Of a stretch of 64,000 nt of DNA, positions 42,364 to 51,307 are shown piece after piece. The notes under the pieces are model-generated. The model made no database searches and had not been told where the DNA came from. It worked only from the letters and a program-made list of their open reading frames with translations. A program made the position numbers and the translations under genes. The stretch covers positions 11,078-75,077 of the forward strand of contig DATAYM010000004.1 in assembly GCA_036272595.1 (NCBI GenBank), written 5' to 3'. How positions within the stretch are numbered: position 1 is the first letter of the stretch; each line of letters opens with the position of its first letter. The DNA is from Poindextera sp036272595. Lineage in GTDB: Bacteria; Pseudomonadota; Alphaproteobacteria; Caulobacterales; Caulobacteraceae.

Positions 42364-43377
42364 ATGTCCACGGCCTGGTCCGATTCCGCCGACCAGCGGG
42401 GCGATGCGGGACTGATCCGGTATCTCGAAGACATCCGGCGCTTCCCGATGCTGGGCCGCGAGGAGGAGGCCCGGCTGGCGCGCCTGGTCCGCGCCAATGA
42501 CGATGCGGCCGCCGCCGAGGTCTTGATCACCAGTCACCTTCGATTGGTCGGCAAGGTGGCGATGCAGCACCGCGGCTACGGCCTGCCGATCGCCGATGTC
42601 ATCGAGGAAGGCAATATCGGCCTGATGCAGGCCGTGCGCCGCTTCGACCCGGATCGGGAATGCCGCCTCGCCACCTATGCGATCTGGTGGATTCGAGCCA
42701 CCATCCAGGAATACGTCCTGCGCTCCTGGTCGATGGTGAAGATCGGCACGACCGCCAACCAGAAGAAGCTGTTCTTCGGGCTGCGGCGGGCCAAGAGCCG
42801 GCTCGAAGCCTTCGAGCAGGGCGATCTTCATCCCCGGCACGTGGCGGCGATCGCCACCCTGCTGGGCGTGCACGACTACGAGGTGGTGGAGATGAACCGG
42901 CGGCTGGCCGGCGACCGCGCGCTCAATGCGCCGATCAACGGCGAGGACGGCGCCGGCGAGTGGCAGGACCGGCTGGTCGACGATCGCCCGGACTCTGAAG
43001 CCCTGCTGCTCGCCCGTGAGCAGGCGTCGAGCCGGTCGGCGGCCCTGCACGCGGCCATTCAGCATCTTCGGCCGAGGGAGCGCCGGATCCTGGAAGCCAG
43101 GCGCCTTACCGACCGGCCGTTGACCCTTGGCGTGCTGGCGGAGGAGTTCGGCCTGTCGCGCGAACGCATCCGGCAGATCGAAGTGCGTGCGTTCGCCAAT
43201 CTGCAGAAGGCGATGCGCCAGGACCTTCCGGCTCCCGGGTCGCAGGCCGCGAGCCGGCTGGGACGGGTTCGGGCGAGATCGCGGCGGCCGGCCGGTGCGG
43301 CCACGGATTTCGCGCCGCCCGCCGCCGCCAGAGTGCGGGCCGGCGCCGCGGTCGGCGAGATGGCGCTGCTCGGCTGA
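42364..43377 (+). CDS. RpoH-like alternative sigma factor (sigma-32 group)
   Basis: A 337-residue sigma factor. Region 2 is LITSHLRLVGKVAMQHRGYGLPIADVIEEGNIGLMQAVRRFDPDRECRLATYAIWWIRATIQEYVLRSW, the RpoH box is NQKKLFFGLRRAKSRLEA, and region 4 ends RERIRQIEVRAFANLQKAM. The RpoH box Q-K-K-L-F-F and the W-S-M-V-K-I-G-T-T segment are heat-shock sigma marks. Beyond region 4 there are about 50 extra residues, rich in Arg, Ala and Pro, not typical of RpoH. ATG 42364 has GAGAGGAGG 4-7 nt upstream. The promoter element M1 suggests control by the adjacent LysR rather than by standard heat-shock signals. Confidence 0.92.
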   Translation: MSTAWSDSADQRGDAGLIRYLEDIRRFPMLGREEEARLARLVRANDDAAAAEVLITSHLRLVGKVAMQHRGYGLPIADVIEEGNIGLMQAVRRFDPDRECRLATYAIWWIRATIQEYVLRSWSMVKIGTTANQKKLFFGLRRAKSRLEAFEQGDLHPRHVAAIATLLGVHDYEVVEMNRRLAGDRALNAPINGEDGAGEWQDRLVDDRPDSEALLLAREQASSRSAALHAAIQHLRPRERRILEARRLTDRPLTLGVLAEEFGLSRERIRQIEVRAFANLQKAMRQDLPAPGSQAASRLGRVRARSRRPAGAATDFAPPAAARVRAGAAVGEMALLG

Positions 43378-43386
43378 AGAGGGACG

Positions 43387-44376
43387 TCAGGAGGCTTGCG
43401 GCTCCAGCCGGCGGTCCTCGAAGGAGGCCGCCTGGTCGTCTCGAACAAGCGTCGAAGGCTGATGGTGCTGCTTGCGCCATTTCTCGACGAATCTGAGAAA
43501 GACCTGCAGCGGCATCGGGGTTTGGCGACGGCTGGGGTGATACAGGAAGACCCCTGGCTTGGTCAGGCTCCAGTCGTCCAGCAAGCTGACCAGCCGGCCC
43601 GCCTTGAGATGCGCGGCGACCAGCGGCTCGGGCAGGCGTCCAACGCCGCCGCCGTCGAGGACGTTGCGCAGCAGGAAGTCGATGTCGTTGATGGTCAGCG
43701 ACCCGTCGACGGTGACCTCGGCGTGCTGATTGCCCTTCATGTACTCCCAAGGCAGCGCCGCTCCGTGCCAGGGCGCCCGGAATCGGATGCAGTTGTGGGC
43801 GTGCAGATCCTGGGGAGTGGTCGGTTTCGGGCGACCCGCCAGGTAGCTCGGCGCGGCGACCGTCAGCACATTGCAGCTGTCGGTGATGCGCAGGACCGTC
43901 ATGTCGCGCTCGATCCTGTGGCCGAGCCGAATTCCGGCGTCGAACCGGCCGCTGACGATGTCGCCGTCCGTATCGTCGATGAACACCTCGAGGCGAATGG
44001 CCGGATATTCGTCCAGAAACGGCTGGATGAGCGGGACGAACCCGCTCGCCGCCAGGATCTGGCAGGCCGACCGGTCGATCGCCAGGCGCAACGTCCCGAT
44101 CGGCTTGTCGCGGAATGAATTGACGCTCTCCAGCGCATGGCTCACCCCTTCCAGGATCGGCCGAACCTCGGCCAGAAGCCGGTCGCCGGCCTCGGTCAAG
44201 GCCACGCTGCGGGTGGTGCGGTTGAACAGCCGTACGCCGAGCCGATCCTCGAGCGAACGGATGGTCTGGCTCATGGTCGGCAGCGCGATCCCGATCTGGA
44301 CCGCCGCCTTGGTGAAGCTGCTGTGTTCCGCGACAGCCGCGAAGGCCGCCAGTTCGGTGAGTTGAAGACGGGCCAT
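43387..44376 (-). CDS. LysR-family transcriptional regulator
   Basis: A 329-residue LysR regulator: HTH in AAFAAVAEHSSFTKAAVQIGIALPTMSQTIRSLEDRLGVRLFNRTTRSVALTEAG (about 10-64), then an effector domain ending GGGVGRLPEPLVAAHLKAGRLVSLLDDWSLTKPGVFLYHPSRRQTPMPLQVFLRFVEKW. The ATG at 44376 lies inside element M2, whose TTTGCAAA (44379-44386) begins 3 bp upstream, so binding there would affect its own expression. It is convergent with the rpoH-like gene (9 bp apart) and divergent from a small membrane protein. The three M elements make it the likely regulator of the sigma, small-protein and efflux units. Confidence 0.94.
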   Translation of the reverse strand: MARLQLTELAAFAAVAEHSSFTKAAVQIGIALPTMSQTIRSLEDRLGVRLFNRTTRSVALTEAGDRLLAEVRPILEGVSHALESVNSFRDKPIGTLRLAIDRSACQILAASGFVPLIQPFLDEYPAIRLEVFIDDTDGDIVSGRFDAGIRLGHRIERDMTVLRITDSCNVLTVAAPSYLAGRPKPTTPQDLHAHNCIRFRAPWHGAALPWEYMKGNQHAEVTVDGSLTINDIDFLLRNVLDGGGVGRLPEPLVAAHLKAGRLVSLLDDWSLTKPGVFLYHPSRRQTPMPLQVFLRFVEKWRKQHHQPSTLVRDDQAASFEDRRLEPQAS

Positions 44377-44433
44377 TGTTTGCAAAATCCGATCAACGCC
44401 TTCTGAATATTGGTGGTTATCAAACGGCGGGTC
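44375..44433 (+). promoter_or_regulatory. LysR-type promoter element M2 (between lysR and the small membrane protein)
   Basis: TTTGCAAA 44379-44386, AATATT 44406-44411, TTATCAAA 44417-44424. It is the divergent promoter: the lysR ATG lies at its left edge and the small-protein start is 51 bp to the right. Identity to M1 is 48 of 59 without gaps. Confidence 0.75.
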
Positions 44434-44475
44434 TGTGCGCAAGTTGCTGGCGAAGCGAGATCCATGGAGGCCATC

Positions 44476-44742
44476 ATGCAGTCCAATCGATCGTCGGCCC
44501 CGGTCGGCGGAGCCCCGCCCCGCGGCGCCCGCGATGGGGCCGATCCCAGCGCCATGGGCGCGGGCGCGGAAATCTTCAGGCGGCTCGAGCGTCGTCCGCG
44601 CCGCCGCAGATGGAGGACCGTCGTGGCGCTTTGTGTGCTGGCCGCCATCGGGGCCGGCGGCGTCATCGGCTACCAGACTCTGCTCAATCCCAACGCCGCC
44701 CCGTCGGCCGCCCGGGGTCATTTCGTCGTCCCGGGAAACTAG
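44476..44742 (+). CDS. small single-span membrane protein (hypothetical)
   Basis: An 88-residue protein: an N-terminal polar part (MQSNRSSAPVGGAPPRGARD), a basic stretch RRLERRPRRRRWR, one span VVALCVLAAIGAGGVIGYQTLL, and a short outside tail ending HFVVPGN. The basic block before the span predicts a cytoplasmic N-terminus. ATG 44476 has GGAGG 5 nt upstream; another ATG at 44464 would make that box part of the coding region. It is the first gene right of element M2, divergent from lysR. No family recognised; it may modulate the efflux pump or signal envelope stress. Confidence 0.65.
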   Translation: MQSNRSSAPVGGAPPRGARDGADPSAMGAGAEIFRRLERRPRRRRWRTVVALCVLAAIGAGGVIGYQTLLNPNAAPSAARGHFVVPGN

Positions 44743-45083
44743 CCTTCGACAGCATCGAAATGACAGCCGTCGCCCAGGTTGTTGGTCGGCCCGTGACGGT
44801 GTGTCGTTGCGCCCAAGCCTCGCGTCTCCCTCGCCCCCCACGCCGGGGTGACGCATGGACCCTCTGCCCCGCGGGTCCGAGGTCTTGGCGCCCGAGCCGG
44901 CGGCCCTTCGCGGGTCGCCGGCTCGTCGTGGGGCAATTATTTGTAATGGCCAACTAAACTATTGCAAATATTTGCGATTATCAAAGTGACCCGGGGGATC
45001 GATGGTTGCTGGCGGGCGCTTGAACCGCCCGACCTCAGAGCCGGCCACGGCCGTTCGGCCCCGCGATATCAGACAGGCAGCGA
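44743..45083. other. 341-bp intergenic region upstream of the efflux operon
   Basis: Holds no recognised gene. The right part contains the M3 element (44936-44994) and about 90 nt of leader before the emrA start. The left part is GC-rich with no convincing frame; a direct AT-rich island is visible only around M3. Confidence 0.5.
44936..44994 (+). promoter_or_regulatory. LysR-type promoter element M3 (upstream of the efflux operon)
   Basis: TTTG at 44940-44943, AATATT at 44967-44972 and TTATCAAA at 44978-44985 keep the spacing of M1 and M2; 33 of the first 50 positions match M1 without gaps. It ends about 90 bp before the emrA ATG. Confidence 0.7.
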
Positions 45084-46274
45084 ATGACAGTTTCCGCCGA
45101 TTCCGAACTGGACGAGCGAAGCAGGCCGCGTCCGGAGGCTCCGGCGCCGGGCCCGGAAATCCCACAGGCGCGCTCGGACGACGCGGCCGGCCCGCCGCCG
45201 GCGCCGCCGCGCGTCTCCAGGCCCTGGGTGCGGCGGGGATTGTTCCTGTTGCTGCCGGTCGCGCTGATCGGCGGCGCGGTCTGGTACGTCACCGGCGGCC
45301 GGGTGACATCGATGGACGACGCCTATGTCGAGGCCGACAAGGTCGGCGTCTCGACCGACGTTTCCGGCATCGTCAGCGAAGTCGACGTCCGGGAGAACCA
45401 GCCGGTCAAGGCCGGCCAGGTGCTCTATCGGCTCAGGGATCTTCCGTTCCAGCTCGCCCTGGCGCGCGCCGACGCCCAGCTCGGCATGGTCCGAGACTCG
45501 CTGAACGCCTTGAAGGCCAACTACCGGGACATGCAGGCCCAGATCAAACAGGGCCAGGGCGACGTGCAGTATTTCTCCACCGAAGCCGGCCGCCAGCAGA
45601 CCCTGCTGGCCGCGCACGTCGCCTCGCAATCGGCGTCGGACACCGCCGGCCGGAACCTGCAGAACGCGCAGCAGAAGCTCGCGTCGCTCGATCAGCAACT
45701 CGCCGCCATCGGCGCCAACCTCAACGGCGATCCCGGCGGCGCCGTCGAGCGGAACCCCCGCTATCTGGAGGCCGTGGCCCAGCGCGACGAAGCGGCGCGT
45801 GAACTGGCCGACACCGTGGTCAGGGCGCCGTTCGCCGGCGTCGTCACCAACGTGCCCTCCATCGCGCCCGGCAAGTATCTGGCCGCCTCGACCACCGCCT
45901 TCGATCTCGTCCACACCGACTACGTCTGGGTCGACGCCAACCCGAAGGAGACCCAGCTGACCTACGTGCGTCCGGGCCAGCCGGCCACGGTGACGGTGGA
46001 CGCCTATCCGGGCATGAGCTGGACCGGCGTGGTCGACAGCATCAGCCCCGCGGCCGCCCAGGAGTTCTCGCTGCTGCCGGCGCAGAACACCAGCGGCAAC
46101 TGGGTGAAGGTGGTGCAGCGCATCGCCATCCGCGTGCGCGTCGACACCCGCGGCAGGAGCCTGCCGCCGCTGCATGCCGGGATGAGCGCGGAGGTCGGGG
46201 TCGATACCGGTCACCAGCGGGGCCTGCCTCGGTTCCTGAGCGGGATGTTCGGGCATGATCGGCGGGGTCGATAA
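45084..46274 (+). CDS. HlyD/EmrA-family membrane fusion protein
   Basis: A 396-residue periplasmic adaptor. A proline-rich cytoplasmic N-terminus (about 1-50) leads to a span LFLLLPVALIGGAVWYVTGG, then the lipoyl half-motif VGVSTDVSGIVSEVDVRENQPVKAGQVLYRL, a coiled-coil hairpin (about 130-220) and the second half FAGVVTNVPSIAPGKYLAAS. It bridges the EmrB-like transporter and the outer-membrane factor. The next gene starts directly after its TAA, with no gap. Element M3 lies upstream. Confidence 0.93.
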   Translation: MTVSADSELDERSRPRPEAPAPGPEIPQARSDDAAGPPPAPPRVSRPWVRRGLFLLLPVALIGGAVWYVTGGRVTSMDDAYVEADKVGVSTDVSGIVSEVDVRENQPVKAGQVLYRLRDLPFQLALARADAQLGMVRDSLNALKANYRDMQAQIKQGQGDVQYFSTEAGRQQTLLAAHVASQSASDTAGRNLQNAQQKLASLDQQLAAIGANLNGDPGGAVERNPRYLEAVAQRDEAARELADTVVRAPFAGVVTNVPSIAPGKYLAASTTAFDLVHTDYVWVDANPKETQLTYVRPGQPATVTVDAYPGMSWTGVVDSISPAAAQEFSLLPAQNTSGNWVKVVQRIAIRVRVDTRGRSLPPLHAGMSAEVGVDTGHQRGLPRFLSGMFGHDRRGR

Positions 46275-47810
46275 GTGGCGGACGACCACGCGCCGGAGGC
46301 TCACAATCGCGCGGCGATCACCGTCTGCGTGATCCTCGCGACCTTGATGCAGGCCCTCGACACGACCATCGCCAATGTCGCCCTGCCTTATATGCAGGGC
46401 AGTGTCTCGGCGTCGCAGGATCAGATCGCCTGGGTCCTGACCTCCTATCTCGTGGCCGCGGCCATCATGACGCCGACCACCGGATTCCTCGCGGGCCGCT
46501 ATGGGCTCAAGAACGTCTTTCTGGTCAGCGTCGCCGGCTTCACTGTCGCATCGATACTGTGCGGGCTGGCGCAGTCCCTGGTCGAAATCGTGGTCTTCCG
46601 GCTCTTGCAGGGCATGTTCGGCGCGGCGCTGGTCCCGCTCTCCCAGACCGTGTTGATGAACATCTATCCGAAGGAACGCCAGGGGTCGGCGATCGCGCTG
46701 TGGAGCATCGCGGTGATGGCCGGGCCGGTTCTTGGCCCCGTTCTCGGCGGCTGGCTGACCTCGTTCTACAGTTGGCGCTTCGTGTTCTACATCAACGTAC
46801 CGATCGGGATCGGCGCGTTCCTGGGCATGAGCGCCTTCCTGCCGAAGGTCGCCGGAAACACTCAGGCGAAGCTCGATTGGTTTGGCTTCGCCACACTGAG
46901 CATAGCGATCGCGGCCATGCAGATCCTGCTGGACCGTGGCGAAGAACTCGATTGGTTCAGCTCCCGCGAGATCATAACCGAAGCCGTCATCGCCGGCGCC
47001 GCGCTCTACCTCTTCCTCGTCCACACCTTCACGACGCGGGAGCCCTTTGTGAGGCCGTCGCTGTTCCGCGACCGCAACTTCACGGCCGGAGCGATCTTCG
47101 GCGTCGTTGTCGGCCTGACCTACTATGCCTCGCTGGCGCTGCAGCCGCCGTATCTGCAGAACCTGATGAACTACCCGATCTTGAGCGCGGGCCTGGTGCT
47201 TGGGCCCCGCGGACTTGGCACCATGGGCTGCCTGATGATTGTCGGAAGGCTTGTGGGGCGCATCGATACGCGTGTGCTTTTGGGCATCGGCCTGGCGATT
47301 ACAGCCTGGTCATTCTACGCGATGATCGGTTGGACGCCGGACGTTTCGCGGCCGACCATCATCACCGTTGGGGTGATCCAGGGTGTCGGCCTCGGCTTCC
47401 TGTTCGTGCCGCTCAGCGTGGCGACCTTGGCGACGCTTGCGCCGGAGCTGCGCGCGGAAGGCGCGGGGTTCTCAACCCTGGCGCGCAACATCGGGTCCAG
47501 CGTCGGCATCTCGACGGTGAACGCGCTGCTGACCCGGAACACGCAGGTGAATCACGAGGCCATCGCCAAGTTCGTGACGCCGGTAAACCGGATGTTCGAG
47601 GCGCCCTCGGTCGCACAATACTGGAATCCGCTTACCGCGGCGGGACGCGCCGCGCTGGACTCCGTCGTGACGCGGCAGGCCCAGATCATCGCGTATATCG
47701 ACGACTACAAACTGCTGATGATCGCGACGCTCGCCGTGGCGCCGCTCCTGTTCTTCTTTGCCAAGCCGCCCCCCGGGGCCGGCGAGGATCATGTGATCGT
47801 GGTGGAATGA
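46275..47810 (+). CDS. DHA2-family MFS multidrug transporter (EmrB-like)
   Basis: A 511-residue, 14-span drug:H+ antiporter: motif TIANVALPYMQGSVSASQDQIAWVLTSYLVAAAIMTPTTGFLAGRYG, motif A-like sequence, and QTVLMNIYPKERQGSAIALWSIAVMAGPVLGPVLGGWLTSFYSWRFVFYINVPIG (motif C). These are EmrB/QacA signatures. The GTG start at 46275 follows the emrA stop directly, and its own TGA overlaps the next gene by 4 nt (ATGA). With EmrA and the outer-membrane factor it forms a tripartite pump; the drug or solvent range is unknown. Confidence 0.94.
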   Translation: MADDHAPEAHNRAAITVCVILATLMQALDTTIANVALPYMQGSVSASQDQIAWVLTSYLVAAAIMTPTTGFLAGRYGLKNVFLVSVAGFTVASILCGLAQSLVEIVVFRLLQGMFGAALVPLSQTVLMNIYPKERQGSAIALWSIAVMAGPVLGPVLGGWLTSFYSWRFVFYINVPIGIGAFLGMSAFLPKVAGNTQAKLDWFGFATLSIAIAAMQILLDRGEELDWFSSREIITEAVIAGAALYLFLVHTFTTREPFVRPSLFRDRNFTAGAIFGVVVGLTYYASLALQPPYLQNLMNYPILSAGLVLGPRGLGTMGCLMIVGRLVGRIDTRVLLGIGLAITAWSFYAMIGWTPDVSRPTIITVGVIQGVGLGFLFVPLSVATLATLAPELRAEGAGFSTLARNIGSSVGISTVNALLTRNTQVNHEAIAKFVTPVNRMFEAPSVAQYWNPLTAAGRAALDSVVTRQAQIIAYIDDYKLLMIATLAVAPLLFFFAKPPPGAGEDHVIVVE

Positions 47811-49357
47811 TGCGACCAATCCCATCGAGGCCGGCGGGCGCGAGCCGCCGCCCGCGCGGCGCGCCGATCATCGCTGCGGTGTTCGCCCTGGCCGCGAGCG
47901 GCTGCGTGGTCGGTCCGAACTTCGTCCCGCCGAAGGCGCCGCCCACCACCCGCTACATCGCTCCGGGCGAGACGCCGCTGGCCGCCGCCGACGCCGGACC
48001 GGCGGCGCCGAAACAGGCCGTCGCGCTCGGCGACAAGGTGACTGGCGACTGGTGGACGCTGTTCCGCTCGCCCGACCTGGACCAGTTGGTGAAGCAGGCC
48101 GTCGCCGGCAGCCGCACGCTGGAGAGCGCCAAGGCCAGGCTGGCCGCGGCGCGCGAGCTGGTCACCGCGGCCCGGGGCGCGCTCTACCCCCAGGTCGGGT
48201 TCGATGCGAGCTTCGCCGAAGAAAAGGAGAGCGCCAGCGCGTTCGGGTTGCGGTCGAACGCCTTCCCGCTTCCGCCAAGCTTCAACCTGTTCCAGCTCGG
48301 GCCGACGGTCAGCTACTCGCCCGACCTGTTCGGCGGCACGCACAGGCGGATCGAGCAGCAGTCGGCGCTGGCCGACTACCAGGGCGATCAGCTCGATGCG
48401 GCCTATCTGACGCTCACCGGCGACACGGTCAGCCAGGCGATCCAGATCGCCGCCGTCCGCGCGCAACTGAAGGCGGTCGACGATATCCTCGAGATCGATC
48501 GGCAGGATCTGGATCTCGTGCGCAAGGAGCGCCAGGCCGGCACCGTGCCCGACAGCGACGTGGTCGTCTCGGAAAGCCAGCTCGCCGCCGACGAGACGCT
48601 GCCGCCCGGGCTCGAGCAGCAGCTGAGCATGGCCAAGCACGCCCTGGCCGTGCTCATCGGCCAGGCGCCCGGCGACTGGTCGCCGCCGGATTTCGAGCTG
48701 ACCGCGCTGACCCTGCCGGGCCAGCTGCCGGTGAGCCTGCCCTCTGAGCTGGTCCACCAGCGTCCCGACATCCTGGCGGCGGAAGCGCAGCTGCACGCCG
48801 CCAGCGCGCAGATCGGCATCGCGACGGCGCAGCTCTACCCGAACATCACCCTGTCGGCCGGCGTCAGCGCCTCGTCGCTGAACGGAGGCGCCCTGTTCAG
48901 TCCGGCCGGCCTGGTCTGGAGCGTCGCCGCGGGCCTCAGCCAGCCGATCTTCGACGGCGGCATGCGGCAGGCGGAACGGCGGGCGGCGCTGGCGGATTTC
49001 CGCGCGTCCGCCGCCGACTACCAGCAGACGGTGCTGCAGTCCTTCGGCCAGGTCGCCGACATCCTGCAGGCCCTGACGCACGACGCCGACCTGCTGGCGG
49101 CCCAACAGCACGCGCTCGACACGGCGGCCGAGTCCGTGCGCCTGCAACGCATCAACTATGTCGAGGGCGGCGCGGGGCTGCTCAACCTGCTGGACGCGCA
49201 GCGGCAGTATCAGCGGGCGTCGCTGGGCTATGTCCAGGCGCAGGCCCAGCGCTACCAGGACACCGTTCAGCTGCTGGTGGCGATGGGTGGCGGCTGGTGG
49301 GACGCCAATCTCGCCGAAACCGCCGACGCCTCCCAGCCCGCCGTCGTGCGGCGATGA
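47807..49357 (+). CDS. NodT-family outer-membrane efflux lipoprotein
   Basis: A 516-residue TolC-like outer-membrane factor of the NodT/OprM type. The signal ends ALAASGC-VVGPNF, a lipobox followed by the family-typical V-G-P-x-F/Y. It contains the SVPVP-like DWWTLFRSPDLDQLVKQAVAGSRTL start and two OEP repeats, including RPDILAAEAQLHAASAQIGIATAQLYPNITLSAGV. ATG 47807 overlaps the transporter stop. It completes the EmrA-EmrB-OMF pump across the outer membrane. There is about 95 bp to the next, separate gene. Confidence 0.93.
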   Translation: MMRPIPSRPAGASRRPRGAPIIAAVFALAASGCVVGPNFVPPKAPPTTRYIAPGETPLAAADAGPAAPKQAVALGDKVTGDWWTLFRSPDLDQLVKQAVAGSRTLESAKARLAAARELVTAARGALYPQVGFDASFAEEKESASAFGLRSNAFPLPPSFNLFQLGPTVSYSPDLFGGTHRRIEQQSALADYQGDQLDAAYLTLTGDTVSQAIQIAAVRAQLKAVDDILEIDRQDLDLVRKERQAGTVPDSDVVVSESQLAADETLPPGLEQQLSMAKHALAVLIGQAPGDWSPPDFELTALTLPGQLPVSLPSELVHQRPDILAAEAQLHAASAQIGIATAQLYPNITLSAGVSASSLNGGALFSPAGLVWSVAAGLSQPIFDGGMRQAERRAALADFRASAADYQQTVLQSFGQVADILQALTHDADLLAAQQHALDTAAESVRLQRINYVEGGAGLLNLLDAQRQYQRASLGYVQAQAQRYQDTVQLLVAMGGGWWDANLAETADASQPAVVRR

Positions 49358-49452
49358 CCGACCAAGGTTTGCCGTAGGAACGGCGGCGCCCGGCGAGCCG
49401 TTGTCCATCCGATGCCGCGGACCGGACCGCGGGCAACGGCGGAGAGCCGGAC

Positions 49453-51243
49453 ATGTCGCAGACCGTTGGCGATTTCCTTGTCGAGCGGCTTCACGCCTGG
49501 GGGGTCCGCAAGATCTTCGGCTATCCGGGCGACGGCATAAACGGGGTCTTCGGGGCCCTGAACCGCGCCAGGGGCAAGATCGAGTTCATCCAGGCCCGGC
49601 ACGAGGAGATGGCCGCCTTCATGGCCTCGGCCTACGCCAAGTTCAGCGGCGAGCTGGGCGTCTGCATCGCGACCTCGGGTCCCGGCGCCGCGCACCTGGT
49701 CACCGGCCTCTACGACGCGCGGCTCGACCACATGCCGGTGCTGGCCATCGCCGGGCAGCAGGCGCGCAACGCCATCGGCGGCCACTACCAGCAGGAGGTG
49801 GACCTGGCGGCGCTGTTCAAGGACGTCGCCGGCGCCTTCGTCGAACAGGCTTCGACCCCGGCCCAGGTGCGCCATCTGGTCGACCGCGCGGTCAGGATCG
49901 CGCTCGGCGAGCGCCGGGTGACCGCGATCATCCTGCCGAACGACCTGCAGGAGCTCGAATACGAGTCGCCGCCGCGCAAGCACGGCACGCTGCATTCCGG
50001 CGTCGGCTACACGAGGCCGAAGACCGTCCCTTACGAAGTCGACCTGCGCCGTGCGGCCGAGGTGCTGAACAGCGGCCAGAAGGTCGCCCTGCTGGTCGGC
50101 GCCGGCGCCCTGGGCGCGACCGAAGAGGTGATCGCCGTCGCCGACACGCTGCAGGCCGGCGCGGCCAAGGCGCTGCTCGGCAAGGCTGTGCTGCCGGACG
50201 ATCTGGCCTGGGTGACCGGCTCCATCGGCCTGCTCGGCACCAAGCCGAGCTACGACCTGATGACCGAGTGCGACACCCTGCTGATGATCGGGTCGGGCTT
50301 TCCCTACTCGGAGTTCCTGCCGAAGGAGGGCAAGGCGCGCGGCGTGCAGATCGACCTGGCCCCCGACATGCTGTCGCTGCGCTATCCGATGGAGGTCAAC
50401 CTGGTCGGCGACGCGGCCGAGACACTGAAGGCGCTGCTGCCGCTGCTGCACCCGAAGACCGACACGGCCTGGCGCGAGACGATCGCCAAGGGGCTGCACA
50501 AGTGGTGGGAGGTCCTGGAGGCGCGGGCGATGCAGCCCGCCAATCCGGTCAACCCGCAGCGGGTCACCTGGGAGCTGTCGCCGCGGCTGCCCGAGACCGT
50601 CATCCTGACCAGCGATTCCGGCTCCTGCGCCAACTGGTACGCCCGCGACCTGAAGATGCGGCGCGGCATGATGGCCTCGCTCTCCGGCGGCCTGGCGTCG
50701 ATGGGCGCGGCGGTGCCTTACGCCATCGCCGCCAAGTTCGCCCACCCGGACCGGCCGGTGATCGCCCTGGTCGGCGACGGCGCCATGCAGATGAACAACA
50801 TGGCCGAGCTGATCACGGTCTCGAAATACTGGCGCAACTGGCTGGATCACCGCTGGATCGTCTGCGTCTTCAACAACGAAGACCTCAACCAGGTGACCTG
50901 GGAACAGCGGGTGATGGAGGGCGACCCGAAGTTCGACGCCTCGCAGCAGATCCCCAACGTGCCGTATCACCGCTTCGCCGAGCTGATCGGCCTGAAGGGC
51001 ATCTATGTCGATGACCCCGAGAGCATGGGCCCGGCCTGGGACGAGGCGCTGGCCGCCGACCGCCCGGTGGTGCTGGAGGTCAAGACCGATCCGGAGGTGC
51101 CGCCGCTGCCGCCGCACATCACCTTCGACCAGGCGGTCAAGCTCGCCAAGACCCTGGAGAAGGGCGACCCCGACGAAGCGGGCCTGATCAAGGGCGCCGC
51201 GCGCCAGTTGGTCGGCGCGCTGCTCCCCGGCGCCAAGGCCTGA
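49453..51243 (+). CDS. thiamine-pyrophosphate-dependent enzyme (PoxB/acetolactate synthase-like)
   Basis: A 596-residue TPP enzyme with the three usual domains. The catalytic Glu is in RHEEMAAFMASAYAKFSG (about 50-67), the N-terminal binding domain has GGHYQQEVDLAALFKDVAG, and the TPP/Mg motif is ALVGDGAMQMNNMAELITVSKYW ... VFNNEDLNQVTWEQ. The layout matches pyruvate oxidase (PoxB) or the TPP-requiring proteins of unknown substrate; the C-terminal membrane-binding tail of PoxB is not apparent. It is separate from the pump operon and convergent with the oxidase operon on the right. Confidence 0.9.
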   Translation: MSQTVGDFLVERLHAWGVRKIFGYPGDGINGVFGALNRARGKIEFIQARHEEMAAFMASAYAKFSGELGVCIATSGPGAAHLVTGLYDARLDHMPVLAIAGQQARNAIGGHYQQEVDLAALFKDVAGAFVEQASTPAQVRHLVDRAVRIALGERRVTAIILPNDLQELEYESPPRKHGTLHSGVGYTRPKTVPYEVDLRRAAEVLNSGQKVALLVGAGALGATEEVIAVADTLQAGAAKALLGKAVLPDDLAWVTGSIGLLGTKPSYDLMTECDTLLMIGSGFPYSEFLPKEGKARGVQIDLAPDMLSLRYPMEVNLVGDAAETLKALLPLLHPKTDTAWRETIAKGLHKWWEVLEARAMQPANPVNPQRVTWELSPRLPETVILTSDSGSCANWYARDLKMRRGMMASLSGGLASMGAAVPYAIAAKFAHPDRPVIALVGDGAMQMNNMAELITVSKYWRNWLDHRWIVCVFNNEDLNQVTWEQRVMEGDPKFDASQQIPNVPYHRFAELIGLKGIYVDDPESMGPAWDEALAADRPVVLEVKTDPEVPPLPPHITFDQAVKLAKTLEKGDPDEAGLIKGAARQLVGALLPGAKA

Positions 51244-51307
51244 GACGGGCGAAGGATGGCCGGCGAAGGCCTCCAGATGCAGGATCCCCGCGACGGGCGC
51301 CAGCCGG

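Noticed and set aside
46559..47806. Extension of the outer-membrane factor gene into the EmrB gene
   Set aside because: That stretch is the +1 frame of a clear MFS transporter; the lipobox signal sets the start at 47807.
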